Of a DNA stretch of 64,000 bases, positions 17,110 through 28,625 are shown in pieces (positions within the stretch are counted from its first letter, which is position 1; every line of letters begins with the position of its first letter). The stretch is from the NCBI RefSeq assembly GCF_010669145.1, contig NZ_CP048632.1, positions 1,426,001-1,490,000 on the forward strand, in the 5' to 3' direction. Origin of the DNA: Rhizobium oryzihabitans. GTDB taxonomy: Bacteria > Pseudomonadota > Alphaproteobacteria > Rhizobiales > Rhizobiaceae. Under the pieces are notes generated by a model, which was given only the letters and a program-made list of their open reading frames with translations, was not told where the DNA came from and made no database searches. Position numbers and translations under genes: made by a program.

Positions 17110-20076
17110 TTATGCCAGGGCCGCAAGCTCGCGCAGCGCGGCCGCATCGCGGGCCGAAACCTCCGGATAATCCGGATCGGAACCGACATCGGTGGTGATG
17201 CGCCACGAGCGGGCGCATTTTGCACCCTCCGCCAGCTTCTGCTCGACCACGACCTTTGCGACTTCCGGCAGGCGGAAGCCATCGGCCGGGCCTTCATCAC
17301 CCACCACCGAAATGGCCGAAGTGATGCAGATTTCGGCAAAATCCTGCCCCTTCAACGCCGCCAGCAGGTCGGCATCGGCAATATGCACGACGGGAGCAGC
17401 CTCAAGCGAGGAGCCGATGCGCTTTTCACGACGCTCCACTTCCAGCGCACCTGTCACGACCGTGCGGACCTTGCGGATTTTTTCCCACTTCGCTTCCAGC
17501 GCATCGTTCTTCCATTCCGCCGGGATTTCCGGGAACTGGGCAAGATGCACCGATTCAGCATCCGGATAACGCGAAAGCCACGCTTCTTCCGTCGTGAAGG
17601 GCAGCATGGGCGCGAGCCACGAGACGAGGCAATCGAACAGCTTTGCGATGACCGACAGCGAAGCACGGCGCTTCAGCGACGACGGCGCGTCGCAATAAAG
17701 CGTGTCCTTGCGGATATCGAAATAGAAGGCCGAAAGCTCGACATTGGCGAAATCCACCAGCGCGCGGGCGATCTTCTTGAACTCGAAGCCGTCATAACCT
17801 TCACGAACGACGCCATCCAGTTCGGACAGGCGGTGCAGCACCAGCTTTTCCAGCTCCGGCAGATCGGCATAGGCGATCTCCTCGCCCTCATAATGGGCAA
17901 GGGTGCCGAGCATCCAGCGGATGGTGTTGCGCAGTTTGCGATAGGCATCGACATTGGTCTGGATGATGGCCTTGCCGAGGCGCTGGTCTTCCCAATAATC
18001 CGTGGTCATGACCCACAGGCGCAGGATATCCGCACCGGCGTCCTTCATGACTTCCTGCGGCGAAACCACGTTGCCCTTGGACTTGGACATCTTCTCGCCC
18101 TTCTCATCCATGGTGAAACCATGGGTGACAACGGCGTTATAGGGTGCACGGCCGCGCGTCGCGCAGCTTTCGAGCAGCGACGAATGGAACCAGCCGCGAT
18201 GCTGGTCGGAACCCTCAAGATAGACATCCGCCGGCCATTTCATGTCCGGGCGGTCTTCCAGCGTGAAGGTGTGGGTGCAGCCGCTGTCGAACCAGACGTC
18301 GAGGATATCCATGACCTGCAGCCATCTGGCGTGGTCGTGGTCATTGCCGAGGAAGCGTTCCTTGGCGCCTTCGGCAAACCAGGCATCCGCACCTTCAGCC
18401 TCGAAGGCCTCGAGGATGCGGGCGTTGACGGCCTCATCGACCAGGACTTCGCCCTTTTCGTCGGCGAAGACGGCGATCGGTACGCCCCAGCTGCGCTGGC
18501 GCGACAGAACCCAGTCGGGCCGGCCTTCGATCATGGCGCGCAGGCGGTTCTGGCCGGAGGCCGGGACGAAGCGGGTGTCGTCGATGGCGCTAAGCGAGCG
18601 AGAACGCAGCGTCGTGCCGTCGCCCAGTTCCTTGTCCATATAGACGAACCATTGCGGCGTGTTGCGGAAGATGACCGGCTTTTTGGAGCGCCAGCTATGC
18701 GGATAGCTGTGCTTCAGACGGCCTCGGGCAAACAGGTTGTTTTCCGCGATCAGCGCCTTGATGACACGCTCGTTCGCATCGCCCTTCTTGCCGTTGTCGT
18801 CCATGACGCGGGCAGCACCGCCTTCGGCGGACGGGCCGAAACCGGGGGCGTCCTCCGTGTAGAAGCCGTCGTCGCCGACCGGGAACGGGATGGCCGGCGA
18901 CACGCCGCGCGCTTCCAGCTCACGCTGATGCGCGGTCCAGACGTCAAAGTCTTCGCGGCCATGGCTCGGCGCTGTATGCACGAAGCCCGTACCGGCATCG
19001 TCGGTAACGTGATCGCCTTCGAGCAGCGGAACCGCGAAATCGTAACCGAGCGACGCCAGCGGATGGGCGCAGGTGATGGCGGCCAGTTCTTCGCTTGTCA
19101 CATCGCGAACGAGCTTAAAGGTCAACTTCGCCTTGGCGGCGGCCTCATCGGCCAGCTTCTTCGCGAAGATCAGCTTTTCGCCCGGCTGCGGACCGAAATC
19201 GTTCTGCGCGCTTTCAACTTCGTAGAGGCCATACTCGACCCGCGACGAAAACGCGATGGCGCGGTTACCGGGGATGGTCCACGGTGTGGTCGTCCAAATG
19301 ACGACTGAAGTACCCTCAAGATCGTTGAGATCATTGACTACAGGCAAAACTGAGTTGGCTCCTGATACCCACTCTGCTTTTGCTGCTCCCTTCACATCCA
19401 CGACCGGGAATTTGACCCAGATCATGTCGCTCTCGACATCGGCATATTCGACTTCGGCTTCCGCCAGCGCCGTGCGTTCGACCACCGACCACATGATCGG
19501 CTTCGAGCCGCGATAAAGCTGGCCGGTGCGGGCGATCTTCAGGAGTTCGCCGGCGATGCGGGCTTCGGCGTGGAAGTTCATCGTCGTATAGGGATTTTCA
19601 AAGTCGCCTTCGATGCCGAGGCGCTTGAACTCCTCCGACTGAACCTTGATCCAGCCAGCCGCAAAGTCACGGCATTCCTTGCGGAATTCGTTGACCGGAA
19701 CCTCGTCCTTGTTCTTGCCCTTGGCGCGATAGGCTTCCTCGATCTTCCATTCGATCGGCAGGCCGTGGCAATCCCAGCCCGGCACGTAATTGGCATCGTA
19801 ACCGCGCATCTGGAACGAGCGGGTGATGACGTCCTTCAGGATCTTGTTGAGCGCATGGCCGATGTGGATATTGCCGTTGGCATAGGGCGGGCCGTCATGC
19901 AGCACGAATTTTTCGCGGCCGGCGGCGGAGGCGCGCAGCCGCTTGTAAAGGCCCATCTCCTGCCAGCGCTTGACCGTTTCCGGTTCCTTCTGCGGCAGGC
20001 CGGCGCGCATCGGAAAATCCGTCTGCGGCAGATAGAGGGTGGCGGAATAATCGAATTTTTCTGCGGTGTCGCTCAT
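17110..20076 (-). CDS. ileS: Isoleucyl-tRNA synthetase
   Basis: IleRS charges tRNA-Ile and edits misactivated valine. The 988-residue protein has the class I HIGH motif (NIHIGHALN near residue 71), the editing domain with [14 protein letters not shown] near 260, the WDCHGLPIE motif and KMSKSKGN near 660. An anticodon-binding C-terminal domain follows. The start [17 protein letters not shown] is well placed. One oddity: residues of about 224-252 (DNA 19321-19405) are encoded by sequence near 48% GC within a gene near 62%, and this segment looks longer than in E. coli IleRS. Confidence 0.96.
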   Translation of the reverse strand: MSDTAEKFDYSATLYLPQTDFPMRAGLPQKEPETVKRWQEMGLYKRLRASAAGREKFVLHDGPPYANGNIHIGHALNKILKDVITRSFQMRGYDANYVPGWDCHGLPIEWKIEEAYRAKGKNKDEVPVNEFRKECRDFAAGWIKVQSEEFKRLGIEGDFENPYTTMNFHAEARIAGELLKIARTGQLYRGSKPIMWSVVERTALAEAEVEYADVESDMIWVKFPVVDVKGAAKAEWVSGANSVLPVVNDLNDLEGTSVVIWTTTPWTIPGNRAIAFSSRVEYGLYEVESAQNDFGPQPGEKLIFAKKLADEAAAKAKLTFKLVRDVTSEELAAITCAHPLASLGYDFAVPLLEGDHVTDDAGTGFVHTAPSHGREDFDVWTAHQRELEARGVSPAIPFPVGDDGFYTEDAPGFGPSAEGGAARVMDDNGKKGDANERVIKALIAENNLFARGRLKHSYPHSWRSKKPVIFRNTPQWFVYMDKELGDGTTLRSRSLSAIDDTRFVPASGQNRLRAMIEGRPDWVLSRQRSWGVPIAVFADEKGEVLVDEAVNARILEAFEAEGADAWFAEGAKERFLGNDHDHARWLQVMDILDVWFDSGCTHTFTLEDRPDMKWPADVYLEGSDQHRGWFHSSLLESCATRGRAPYNAVVTHGFTMDEKGEKMSKSKGNVVSPQEVMKDAGADILRLWVMTTDYWEDQRLGKAIIQTNVDAYRKLRNTIRWMLGTLAHYEGEEIAYADLPELEKLVLHRLSELDGVVREGYDGFEFKKIARALVDFANVELSAFYFDIRKDTLYCDAPSSLKRRASLSVIAKLFDCLVSWLAPMLPFTTEEAWLSRYPDAESVHLAQFPEIPAEWKNDALEAKWEKIRKVRTVVTGALEVERREKRIGSSLEAAPVVHIADADLLAALKGQDFAEICITSAISVVGDEGPADGFRLPEVAKVVVEQKLAEGAKCARSWRITTDVGSDPDYPEVSARDAAALRELAALA

Positions 20077-20356
20077 AATCGTACCGTTGTTGCGCGCCGT
20101 GTCGGTCGCGCCGTCTCAATTTCAAAGAGGGCAAATTCGGAAAGCACCGTCACAAATGCCATGACAAGCGCCAAAATCCCGGACCTTCCGGCTCTTCAGA
20201 GCGGGCGGAAGGCCGGGCCAATAATTCGGCCAATCTGATTTTTAAACATCAACCGGTATTGGGACATGGCCGGTTGTTTATGCGGTTTTCCAGCAAAAAG
20301 GAAGAGAAAAGCGACAGCAATATGGGCCGGAATACGGGCTGACCGGCCCTGCGCGC

Positions 20357-21337
20357 TCAAAACGCGATCTTCTCATCAACTTCGCTCAGCGGCCGCACGC
20401 CTGAGAGCATCGCCCTCGCCTCTTCCTCATCGCGCCTGATCTGCGCGACCAGCGGCTCCAGACCGTCGAATTTCAGCTCGTCGCGCAAGTGTCCGAAGAA
20501 GGACACCGAACATACTTCGCCGTAGAGATCGCCGGAGAAATCGAAGACATAGGTTTCGAGCAGCGCCGCGCCGTTTTCGGTCACCGTCGGGCGGTAGCCG
20601 AAACTTGCGACACCATCTCGGATCGAACCATCGGGACGGCGGAACCGCACGGCATAGATACCCGCCTTCAGTTCCGTTTCAGGTGCCAGCGCCATGTTGG
20701 CTGTCGGATAACCCAATGTGCGCCCAAGCTTCTGGCCGCCGATGACTTCGCTTTCCACCGTGAAGCGGTAATCCAGCAATCCGGCCGCACCCGCCACATC
20801 GCCTTCGCACAAATGCGAGCGGATGCGGCTGGAGGAAACGACATCCGAGCCCTCGTCGCGGAAGGCATCCACCAGCGTCACATCGAAACCGTGGCGCTTG
20901 CCGGCCGCCATCAGAAATGCCGGGCCGCCTTCGCGACCTTTACCGAAGTGAAAATCAAAGCCGGTGACGACGGCGCTGGCGCCCAGCCAGTCGACCAGAA
21001 TGGACTTGACGAATTCTTCCGCCGAACGCTGCGAGAATTCCCTGTCGAAGGGGTATTCGATGACGGAGCGGAAACCGATGGCTTCAAGAATGCGCGCCTT
21101 CAACGGTGCGGGGGTGAGGCGGAAGACCGGCGTTTCGGGGCGGAACACGAAACGGGGATGCGGCTCGAAGGTCAGAACCAGCGCGGGCACGCCACGCGCC
21201 TCGGCCAGTTCCAGCGCACGGTCCAGAACGGCGCGGTGGCCGCGATGCACACCATCGAAATTACCGATTGCGATCACGCCGCCGCGAAGAGCTTCCGGCA
21301 GCGGCTCTTTTTTTTCGTTGCGATGAAAGACGGTCAT
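20357..21337 (-). CDS. ribF: Bifunctional riboflavin kinase/FAD synthetase
   Basis: RibF makes FMN from riboflavin and then FAD. The 326-residue protein has the N-terminal FAD synthetase domain (GGVIAIGNFDGVHRGH, the nucleotidyltransferase motif, near residue 19) and SSSRIRSHLCEGD near 168. The C-terminal flavokinase domain has GRTLGYPTANM and the family-typical hydrophobic core. Length matches typical RibF. It sits 280 bp downstream of ileS; that gap holds no gene I can support. The next gene upstream is the frameshifted HAD phosphatase, 57 bp away. Confidence 0.95.
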   Translation of the reverse strand: MTVFHRNEKKEPLPEALRGGVIAIGNFDGVHRGHRAVLDRALELAEARGVPALVLTFEPHPRFVFRPETPVFRLTPAPLKARILEAIGFRSVIEYPFDREFSQRSAEEFVKSILVDWLGASAVVTGFDFHFGKGREGGPAFLMAAGKRHGFDVTLVDAFRDEGSDVVSSSRIRSHLCEGDVAGAAGLLDYRFTVESEVIGGQKLGRTLGYPTANMALAPETELKAGIYAVRFRRPDGSIRDGVASFGYRPTVTENGAALLETYVFDFSGDLYGEVCSVSFFGHLRDELKFDGLEPLVAQIRRDEEEARAMLSGVRPLSEVDEKIAF

Positions 21338-21394
21338 GGCAGTCGATCCATTTTTTACGTCAGCTCAGGCCAGATGTTCTCGGGCCAGACGTTC

Positions 21395-22242
21395 TCAGGC
21401 AAGGCGTGGCATCCACCAGCCGGGAGCAGCACCCTGCCCCTTCAGATAGGCGTTCAGAAGCGCCTCGTCCGTGTGGCCGTTCAGCGTATATTCGGCAGCG
21501 TGAATGCCGCCGCTGATATAAAGAAGGTTGAGGCCGCTCGCAATCGCGCCCTTCACATCCGTCGGCATGCCATCGCCAATGGCGAGCACGCGATCCTTCG
21601 GGAAGGAACCGCGCACTTCTTTGGCCGCCGCAAGGCAGGCTTCATAAATCGGCGCATGCGGCTTGCCGGCAATGCGGACTTCGCCGCCGAGCTGTTCATA
21701 ATAGGCGGCCATGGCACCGGCGCAGGGAATGATGCGCTCGCCGCGCTCCACCACCAGATCGGGATTGGCGCAGATCATCGGCGCGCCGCGGGCGATGAAG
21801 CCCTTGAGCATCTCGGTATAATCCTCGGGGGTTTCCGTCTCGTCGTCGAAGAAACCGGTGCAGACGACGGATTGCGCTTCCGCCTCGCCCACCCGTTCGA
21901 CATCGAGACCTTCGAGCAGCGGCATGTCCCGCTCCGGGCCAAGCAGGAAGACTTTCTTCGGACCTTCGGCGATCAGGCCGCGGGTAACGTCGCCGGAGGT
22001 GATGATGCGGTCATAGGCCTCATCCGGCACGCCGAGCACGCGAAGCTGGGCAATGACACCGGGGCTGGACGCGGCGAATTGGTGATGAGCACCACCGTCT
22101 TGCCGGCCTTGCGCGCTTCGTGCAGTGCAACCGCCGCATGGGGAAAGGCGCTGACGCCATTGTGCAGCACGCCCCAGACATCCGAAAGAATAACGTCGAA
22201 CCCATCAGTGATTTCGCCGAGGGTGAGAATGCGATGGGCCAT
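21395..22242 (-). pseudogene. HAD-IIA family (TIGR01459-like) phosphatase, single-base frameshift
   Basis: The two halves lie in different frames. The N-terminal part starts MAHRILTLGEITDGFDVILS and contains the nucleophile motif LSDVWGVLHNG through VVLITNSPRP. The C-terminal part resumes at LGVPDEAYDRIITSGD and continues to the RVLAIGDGMPTDVKGA motif. The shift falls at the GGGG run at 22061-22064 (CCCC on the coding strand). One extra base there would give SPRPAPGVIAQLRVLGVPD without a break. The total span is one base short of a multiple of three. The intact family is a sugar-phosphatase-like HAD enzyme of unknown substrate. Genuine decay and an assembly indel are both possible. Confidence 0.82.
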
Positions 22243-22363
22243 GATATGCTTTCCGGATGCGAGAAAAGGGTGTGCGTCACATCGCAAAGCGGGACGCCGA
22301 TGGCAAGAAAAAAAGCGGTATCGAGCGGGGCTTCGGCCCGAACGGAATGCCGCCTCACACTCG

Positions 22364-22452
22364 CCGTCATCCTCGGGCTTGTCCCGAGGATCTAAACACG
22401 TCGAGAAAATCAATGCGTTGGCAGATCCTCGGGACAAGCCCGAGGATGACGG
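22364..22452. repeat. Palindromic repeat, CCTCGGGCTTG type
   Basis: Inverted arms CCGTCATCCTCGGGCTTGTC and GACAAGCCCGAGGATGACGG flank a short unique loop. Each arm also contains CCTCGGG...CCCGAGG. Copies of the same family occur at 32555, 56486 and 61126. Located upstream of the HAD gene and divergent from groES. Confidence 0.85.
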
Positions 22453-22574
22453 CGGCGACTTTTCGCGCCGTCCAAGCTCACGATGTGGAGTTTTATGACT
22501 TCTCCCAAGCATGGGAAATTTCTGTCATGGAACGCTGATAACCATAGCGCATAAAATTTTTCCGACGGCGCGTT

Positions 22575-22601
22575 CTTGACTCAGGTAGAACGCCTCCTTA
22601 T
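22575..22601 (+). promoter_or_regulatory. Candidate sigma-32 (RpoH) promoter of groESL
   Basis: CTTGAC is followed after 15 bp by CCTTAT, resembling the heat-shock promoter pattern of alphaproteobacteria. It lies immediately upstream of the CIRCE element, so the predicted transcript start would fall near CIRCE. Confidence 0.5.
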
Positions 22602-22611
22602 CTCGGTTTCG

Positions 22612-22638
22612 CTGGCACTCCAACAAGGGGAGTGCTAA
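22612..22638 (+). promoter_or_regulatory. CIRCE operator (HrcA binding site)
   Basis: CTGGCACTC, a 9-bp spacer and GAGTGCTAA form the CIRCE inverted repeat, with mismatches to consensus only in the left arm. HrcA repression of groESL through CIRCE is established in Agrobacterium and relatives. No hrcA gene is in this window. Confidence 0.93.
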
Positions 22639-22696
22639 CACCCATCACGTGAACCTCCAAAAGGTTCCTGAAGTCATTTGATCGAGGGATTAGGCA

Positions 22697-22993
22697 ATGA
22701 CAAGCACCAATTTCCGCCCGCTTCATGATCGCGTCGTCGTTCGTCGCGTTGAATCCGAAGCAAAGACCAAGGGCGGCATCATCATTCCCGATACCGCCAA
22801 GGAAAAGCCGCAGGAAGGCGAAATCGTCGCCGTCGGTTCCGGCGCACGTGACGAGGCCGGCAAGGTCGTCGCTCTCGACGTCAAGGTTGGCGATCGCGTC
22901 CTGTTCGGCAAGTGGTCGGGCACTGAAGTCAAGCTCGACGGCGAAGACCTTCTGATCATGAAGGAAGCCGACATCATGGGTATCATCGGCTGA
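22697..22993 (+). CDS. groES: Co-chaperonin GroES
   Basis: GroES caps the GroEL ring. The 98-residue protein begins [20 protein letters not shown] and has the mobile loop around [20 protein letters not shown], then [16 protein letters not shown]. Length and motifs are standard. It is the first gene of the groESL operon behind the CIRCE operator and precedes groEL by 74 bp. Confidence 0.98.
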   Translation: MTSTNFRPLHDRVVVRRVESEAKTKGGIIIPDTAKEKPQEGEIVAVGSGARDEAGKVVALDVKVGDRVLFGKWSGTEVKLDGEDLLIMKEADIMGIIG

Positions 22994-23019
22994 TTTCGCC
23001 GGACCCATCGTTTCCGTAA

Positions 23020-24702
<1,683 letters not shown>

Positions 24703-24725
24703 TCAGTCCTGTCTCTGGAATAAGA

Positions 24726-24753
24726 AAGGGCGGTCTTCGGATCGCCCTTTTTC
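24726..24753 (+). terminator. Rho-independent terminator of groESL, copy 1
   Basis: GGGCG and CGCCC form the stem around a TCTTCGGAT loop, extended by AAA/TTT and followed by TTTTTC. Confidence 0.9.
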
Positions 24754-24844
24754 TTTGCCGCCCATGCCACCTTGGTGGTCTGGCGTCGCAAGCGCACCAG
24801 ACGGGCGGCATGGACTTCCAATCAGTCCTGTCTCTGGAATAAGA

Positions 24845-24872
24845 AAGGGCGGTCTTCGGATCGCCTTTTTTC
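24845..24872 (+). terminator. Rho-independent terminator, copy 2
   Basis: A second copy of the groEL terminator, with the same GGCG/CGCC stem and TCTTCGGAT loop and a T-run after it. One stem pair differs from copy 1. Confidence 0.8.
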
Positions 24873-24880
24873 TTTGCCGC

Positions 24881-25316
24881 GGGGGGAACCGGCGACGCCA
24901 AATCCGCAGGATATTGCAACCTGGCCGATGCGGGCTAAAAATATTGTCTCTTTTTGGGACAGGATCGACCTTAGCCGGCTTGTTTTTGGAAGCGCATGCA
25001 ATAATAGGACAGCCCAAAGAGCGAATCGCAATCGCATATGGGGCGGAGTTTCGCCCTTGCCGGCTTATAAGTTCGACACATAGTTGTCTTTTTTCATATA
25101 TTTCGCGATTGCGATGAAGGAATACATAATATTTTTGATTTTCTCTCTGACAGGTTGTTGTGGGTAAGAGAAAATAAACTATAAGTCAGCCCCCGTAAGG
25201 GTGCCGCGACAGAACGCAAGCATTGAAGGGGTTCGATGCCTGGCTAACACGTTCGACTGCGGGTGGCGGTGGAAGTTCAACTTGGCAGCGACGCTTGAAA
25301 TTGCGGTGCTGGTACG
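24881..25316. other. Intergenic region, no gene seen
   Basis: This stretch is AT-richer than its neighbours in the 24950-25180 part. Short open frames exist but none looks coding. A GC-rich hairpin-capable segment (CCCCCGTAAGGG near 25191) precedes the hypothetical gene and may belong to its leader. Confidence 0.4.
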
Positions 25317-25757
25317 ATGTTCATGCGGGGGCGCGATTTGTTCGAAATATCAAGACGCAACGATGCTCTGCCTGCGGCCGTGACGACCACGCCCGATCCC
25401 CGAACCCTGTCCAATTTCTTCATTTCGGAGGAGTGGAGCAGCGATCTTTCAAGCGGCGTCATCCGGCTCGGCGAACAGGCCTCCTTCATGCACGGCCTGC
25501 CGCCCGGCGAATGCGGTCTGCTCAGCCTTGTCCGCTGTTACGATCGCAGCGACCATGCCCGCGTCCTGGAGCTTTTCGAGCAGGCCTCCACTGCGCCTTC
25601 ACGATTCTGCTTTTCCACCAACCTCTTCATCCTGCCGGCGATGCGACAGCCCGTCATCTGCATGGGTGAATCCGCCGGTTTCGAGGACGACCGGCAAGGG
25701 CGGATTTCCGGGCTCTTCCTGTTTCCGCGTTTCGAAGATATTCGCTTCGCCGCCTGA
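25317..25757 (+). CDS. Hypothetical protein, 146 residues
   Basis: I do not recognise a family. The product starts MFMRGRDLFEISRRNDALPA; a second ATG two codons on is an alternative. The composition is soluble and mixed alpha/beta, with no signal peptide or membrane segment. The distinctive segments are TLSNFFISEEWSSDL near residue 30, HARVLELFEQAS near 80 and the hydrophobic strand GRISGLFLFPRFEDIRF at the C terminus. Codon use matches the neighbours, supporting a real gene. It stands alone between groESL and the DoxX gene. Confidence 0.6.
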   Translation: MFMRGRDLFEISRRNDALPAAVTTTPDPRTLSNFFISEEWSSDLSSGVIRLGEQASFMHGLPPGECGLLSLVRCYDRSDHARVLELFEQASTAPSRFCFSTNLFILPAMRQPVICMGESAGFEDDRQGRISGLFLFPRFEDIRFAA

Positions 25758-25911
25758 ACAACTTGCCGAAGGCTTGCCATCGTTCACAAAATGACGACAA
25801 TTCGTCTCCTCTTGTTCATCTTTATGAGCGAGTAATTTTCGGCCATTGATATCTCCAGACATTGCCCTGCAGCTTAACCGGCGACACGCCGATCAATTAC
25901 CGGAGATTTTC

Positions 25912-26358
25912 ATGTCCAGCAGCCAGAACGTTCTCGTTCTCATCGCCCGCATTCTGCTTTCCTTCATCTTCATCTCTTCAGGCTTCAGCAAGCTTGTCGA
26001 TCCAGCCGGTACGGCCGGCATGATCACGGGCGCCGGCCTGCCCGCCGCAACCGCGCTTGCCTATGTTGCAGGCCTGTTCGAACTCGTTGCCGGCCTTGCC
26101 ATTCTCACTGGTTTCCAGACCAAGATCGCCGCCTGGGCGCTTGCCGTCTTCTGCGTCTTCACCGGTCTGGTGTTCCACAGCGGCACCGTTGCCGTTCCCG
26201 GCTGGCCTGAGCCGGCTCTTGGCTGGATCAACACGCTGAACGGCATCATGATGGTGAAGAACATCACCCTTGCCGGCGCCTACATCCTGCTTGCCGCCTT
26301 CGGCCCCGGCGCCTACTCCGTCGACGCTAAGCGCGGCGCGGCTGTGGCCCACGCATAA
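25912..26358 (+). CDS. DoxX family inner-membrane protein
   Basis: The 148-residue protein has four predicted hydrophobic segments and the DoxX pattern: ARILLSFIFISSGFSKL at the N terminus, YVAGLFELVAGLAILTGF near residue 60 and a MMVKNITLAGAYILLA segment near 110. DoxX-like proteins are poorly characterised membrane proteins, some linked to oxidative stress. The start MSSSQNVLVLIARI follows a CCGGAGA ribosome site. The gene ends just before a strong terminator shared with the convergent hisG. Confidence 0.88.
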   Translation: MSSSQNVLVLIARILLSFIFISSGFSKLVDPAGTAGMITGAGLPAATALAYVAGLFELVAGLAILTGFQTKIAAWALAVFCVFTGLVFHSGTVAVPGWPEPALGWINTLNGIMMVKNITLAGAYILLAAFGPGAYSVDAKRGAAVAHA

Positions 26359-26377
26359 GCCAAATGGATCGACTTAC

Positions 26378-26411
26378 AAAAAAGCCGCCGGATCGCTCCG
26401 GCGGCTTTTTT
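26378..26411. terminator. Bidirectional terminator between doxX-like gene and hisG
   Basis: AAAAAAGCCGCCGG and CCGGCGGCTTTTTT form a 14-bp stem with A/T tails on both sides, suited to ending both converging transcripts. Confidence 0.92.
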
Positions 26412-26422
26412 GTTTTACGTCG

Positions 26423-27115
26423 TCAAACCGCAGCCCTGATGCGCGAGGCGATCTCCTGAACCGCCGCATCGCCCTCATGGTCCGCCTTGCGGGCGCGTAC
26501 GAAGCAGGCTTCCGAACGGACGATGATGCCGTCGGAGAGAATTTTCAGGTGGTTGGCCTTCAGCGTCGAGCCGGTCGAGGTGATATCGACGATGATATCC
26601 GCCTGCCCCGCCGCCGGCGCACCTTCGGTCGCGCCAAGGCTTTCGACGATGCGATAAAGCTGGATGCCGTGCTGGCGCGAAAAGAACTGCTGCGTCAGCC
26701 GCCAGTATTTGGTGGCGATGGCGAGCCTTCGTCCGTGACGGGCGCGGAATTCCGAGGCCACGTCGCCGAGATCGGCCATGCTGTCCACATCCAGCCAGAT
26801 TTCCGGCACGGCGACAACGACATCGGCATGGCCGAAACCGAGGCGGGCGCAGAATTCCACCTGTGCATCGGCGTTGGTCAGCCCCTCGCGCACGAGGTCC
26901 TCCCCCGTCACGCCGAAATCCACCGTACCAGCGCCGATCTCGCGGGCGATCTCGGAGGCTGACAGATAAGCGATCTCGATATCGTCGCGTCCTTCGATGC
27001 GGCCGCGATAGGAACGGTCATTGCCGACAGCCGCGACTTTCAGCCCGGCACGTTCCAGAACAGCGGAGGCGTCTTCCTTCATCCGGCCCTTGGAGGGCAA
27101 TGCGATGGTGATCAT
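26423..27115 (-). CDS. hisG: ATP phosphoribosyltransferase catalytic subunit, short form
   Basis: HisG catalyses the first step of histidine synthesis. The 230-residue length is that of short HisG, which lacks the C-terminal regulatory domain and needs HisZ. It begins [16 protein letters not shown] and contains [13 protein letters not shown] near residue 62 and the PRPP-binding [16 protein letters not shown] near 174. The start overlaps the hisZ stop by 4 bp (ATGA), indicating translational coupling with its partner. Confidence 0.96.
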   Translation of the reverse strand: MITIALPSKGRMKEDASAVLERAGLKVAAVGNDRSYRGRIEGRDDIEIAYLSASEIAREIGAGTVDFGVTGEDLVREGLTNADAQVEFCARLGFGHADVVVAVPEIWLDVDSMADLGDVASEFRARHGRRLAIATKYWRLTQQFFSRQHGIQLYRIVESLGATEGAPAAGQADIIVDITSTGSTLKANHLKILSDGIIVRSEACFVRARKADHEGDAAVQEIASRIRAAV

Positions 27116-28236
27116 GGCTTGCTCCCGCGCACCGTTTCGATGCGATCCAGCCAGAGCGAAAAGCCCACGGCGGGTATTTTTTCCTGCGCGCCGAGCAGCG
27201 TCAGCAGCCGGTCGAAACGGCCGCCACCTGCCAGCACGCTATCGCCGCCCGTTTCCACCACCTCGAAAACAAGGCCGGTATAATAATCGAGCGGGCGGCC
27301 GAAGGCTGCGCCATAGGTAACCGTTTCCAGATCGACGCCAGCATTGGCAAGTGCTGCGACACGTTTATCGAAAGCGGAAAGCGCGCCATCCAGTTTTAGT
27401 TTCGCCTTTGCGGCGAAGTCAGCCAGAATTTGCGATGCCTGCGGCAAGGGCGCCTGCAGGGCCAGGAACTGCTTGAGCAGCTCGAAGCTCTCATCCGGCA
27501 GCCGCGTGGCGGCAAGCGCCAGCTTTTCCCGCAGGCGGCGGGCAATTTCCTGCGGTGAGCGGCTGGCATTGGTGGAATAGCCGGTTTCCTGCATCACCGT
27601 GTCGAGATAATCGACCAGCACCGCCTCTTCGCCTGTGGCCAGAAGGCCGGCGACCCGCGCGTCGAGGCCGGTCATGGGTTTGGGATGCACGAGGCTTTCC
27701 AGCAACGCGTCCAGCTGCGCCATATCGCCAAAGGCCTGCACCAGCCGCTTCTGCCAGCCGAGCGGCAGGCCGAGAGCTGCGACGACCGCTTCGAACACCT
27801 GCTGGTCTCCCAGCGTGACGGAGAGTGAACGGCCGGGCAGCAGCCGCTTGAGGATGGCGGTTGCGTCTATCACGGCGCGGGCATCGGCAGCGGCGATATC
27901 GGTGTCGCCAAGATCCTCGATGCCAGCCTGATAAAATTCGTTCGCACCTTCACGGCGCTGGCGGAAGACCTCGCCCAGATAGGAATAACGCTTCGGCGTA
28001 CCGGTCGCCGTCTCGATATGGCGCAGGCAGACGGGAATGGTGAATTCCGGGCGCAGGCACAGGCTCTCACCCGTCTCGCTCTCCGTCATGAAAATACGGC
28101 GTCGCAAATCTTCGCCCGCCATATCCAGAAAGGGTTCGGCGGGCTGGATGACCGGCGTGTTCACGCGGCTCGTGCGGCGCGCGGCGAATTCTTCCAGTAG
28201 CTCTCCGGAAAATTCCGGCATGTCGATCAGGGGCAT
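27112..28236 (-). CDS. hisZ: ATP phosphoribosyltransferase regulatory subunit HisZ
   Basis: HisZ is a HisRS paralogue without aminoacylation activity that forms a hetero-octamer with short HisG. The 374-residue protein has the class II synthetase-like fold: [20 protein letters not shown] near residue 50, [16 protein letters not shown] near 86 and [12 protein letters not shown] near 315. It lies between hisS and hisG on the same strand with only the small VOC gene interposed. The hisS-hisZ-hisG grouping is common in rhizobia. Confidence 0.93.
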   Translation of the reverse strand: MPLIDMPEFSGELLEEFAARRTSRVNTPVIQPAEPFLDMAGEDLRRRIFMTESETGESLCLRPEFTIPVCLRHIETATGTPKRYSYLGEVFRQRREGANEFYQAGIEDLGDTDIAAADARAVIDATAILKRLLPGRSLSVTLGDQQVFEAVVAALGLPLGWQKRLVQAFGDMAQLDALLESLVHPKPMTGLDARVAGLLATGEEAVLVDYLDTVMQETGYSTNASRSPQEIARRLREKLALAATRLPDESFELLKQFLALQAPLPQASQILADFAAKAKLKLDGALSAFDKRVAALANAGVDLETVTYGAAFGRPLDYYTGLVFEVVETGGDSVLAGGGRFDRLLTLLGAQEKIPAVGFSLWLDRIETVRGSKP

Positions 28237-28252
28237 GGAACGGTACTTTTCG

Positions 28253-28621
28253 TTACGGTTCGAGCGGCTGCATCATTTCGATGCGGTTTCCGAAGGGATC
28301 ATGGACATAAAACCGGTGATACCCTTCAAGCGGCTCATCCTCAACCACATGGCAGCCTGCTGTTTCAAGTGTTTTTCGCAAGGTTGCCATATCATCGACC
28401 AGAAAGGCCGGATGGGCTTTCTTCGCCGGGCGGAAATCCTGCTCGACGCCGAGATGCAGTTTTATCGAACCCCGGCTGAACCAGCACCCGCCGCGCGCGG
28501 CGAGATTAGTGGGCTTGGCCTGCTCCGCAAAGCCGAGCAGGCCGCCATAAAAAGCGCGCGCCTCATCCTCACGGCCCGCCGGCATAGCCAGTTGAACATG
28601 GTCGAGCGCGAGGATCGCCAT
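28253..28621 (-). CDS. VOC (glyoxalase/bleomycin resistance) family protein
   Basis: The 122-residue product starts MAILALDHVQLAMPAG. It has the metal-binding pattern of vicinal oxygen chelate enzymes: a histidine in LDHVQL, one near KKAHPAFLV and the C-terminal HDPFGNRIEMM with the acidic ligand. The substrate is unknown. It lies in the his cluster, 4 bp after the hisS stop and 16 bp before hisZ, so it is probably co-transcribed. A longer upstream frame overlaps hisS and was rejected. Confidence 0.88.
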   Translation of the reverse strand: MAILALDHVQLAMPAGREDEARAFYGGLLGFAEQAKPTNLAARGGCWFSRGSIKLHLGVEQDFRPAKKAHPAFLVDDMATLRKTLETAGCHVVEDEPLEGYHRFYVHDPFGNRIEMMQPLEP

Positions 28622-28625
28622 GACC

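Noticed and set aside
16968..17339. N-terminal extension of the lipoprotein frame
   Set aside because: This part overlaps the ileS 3' end, and the signal peptide with lipobox begins only at 16967.
17383..19308. Long plus-strand frame opposite ileS
   Set aside because: It is a shadow of the ileS coding sequence with no recognisable domain.
25190..25290. tRNA-like GGGGTTCGATGCC sequence
   Set aside because: No acceptor, D or anticodon stems can be formed around it; the T-loop resemblance is by chance.
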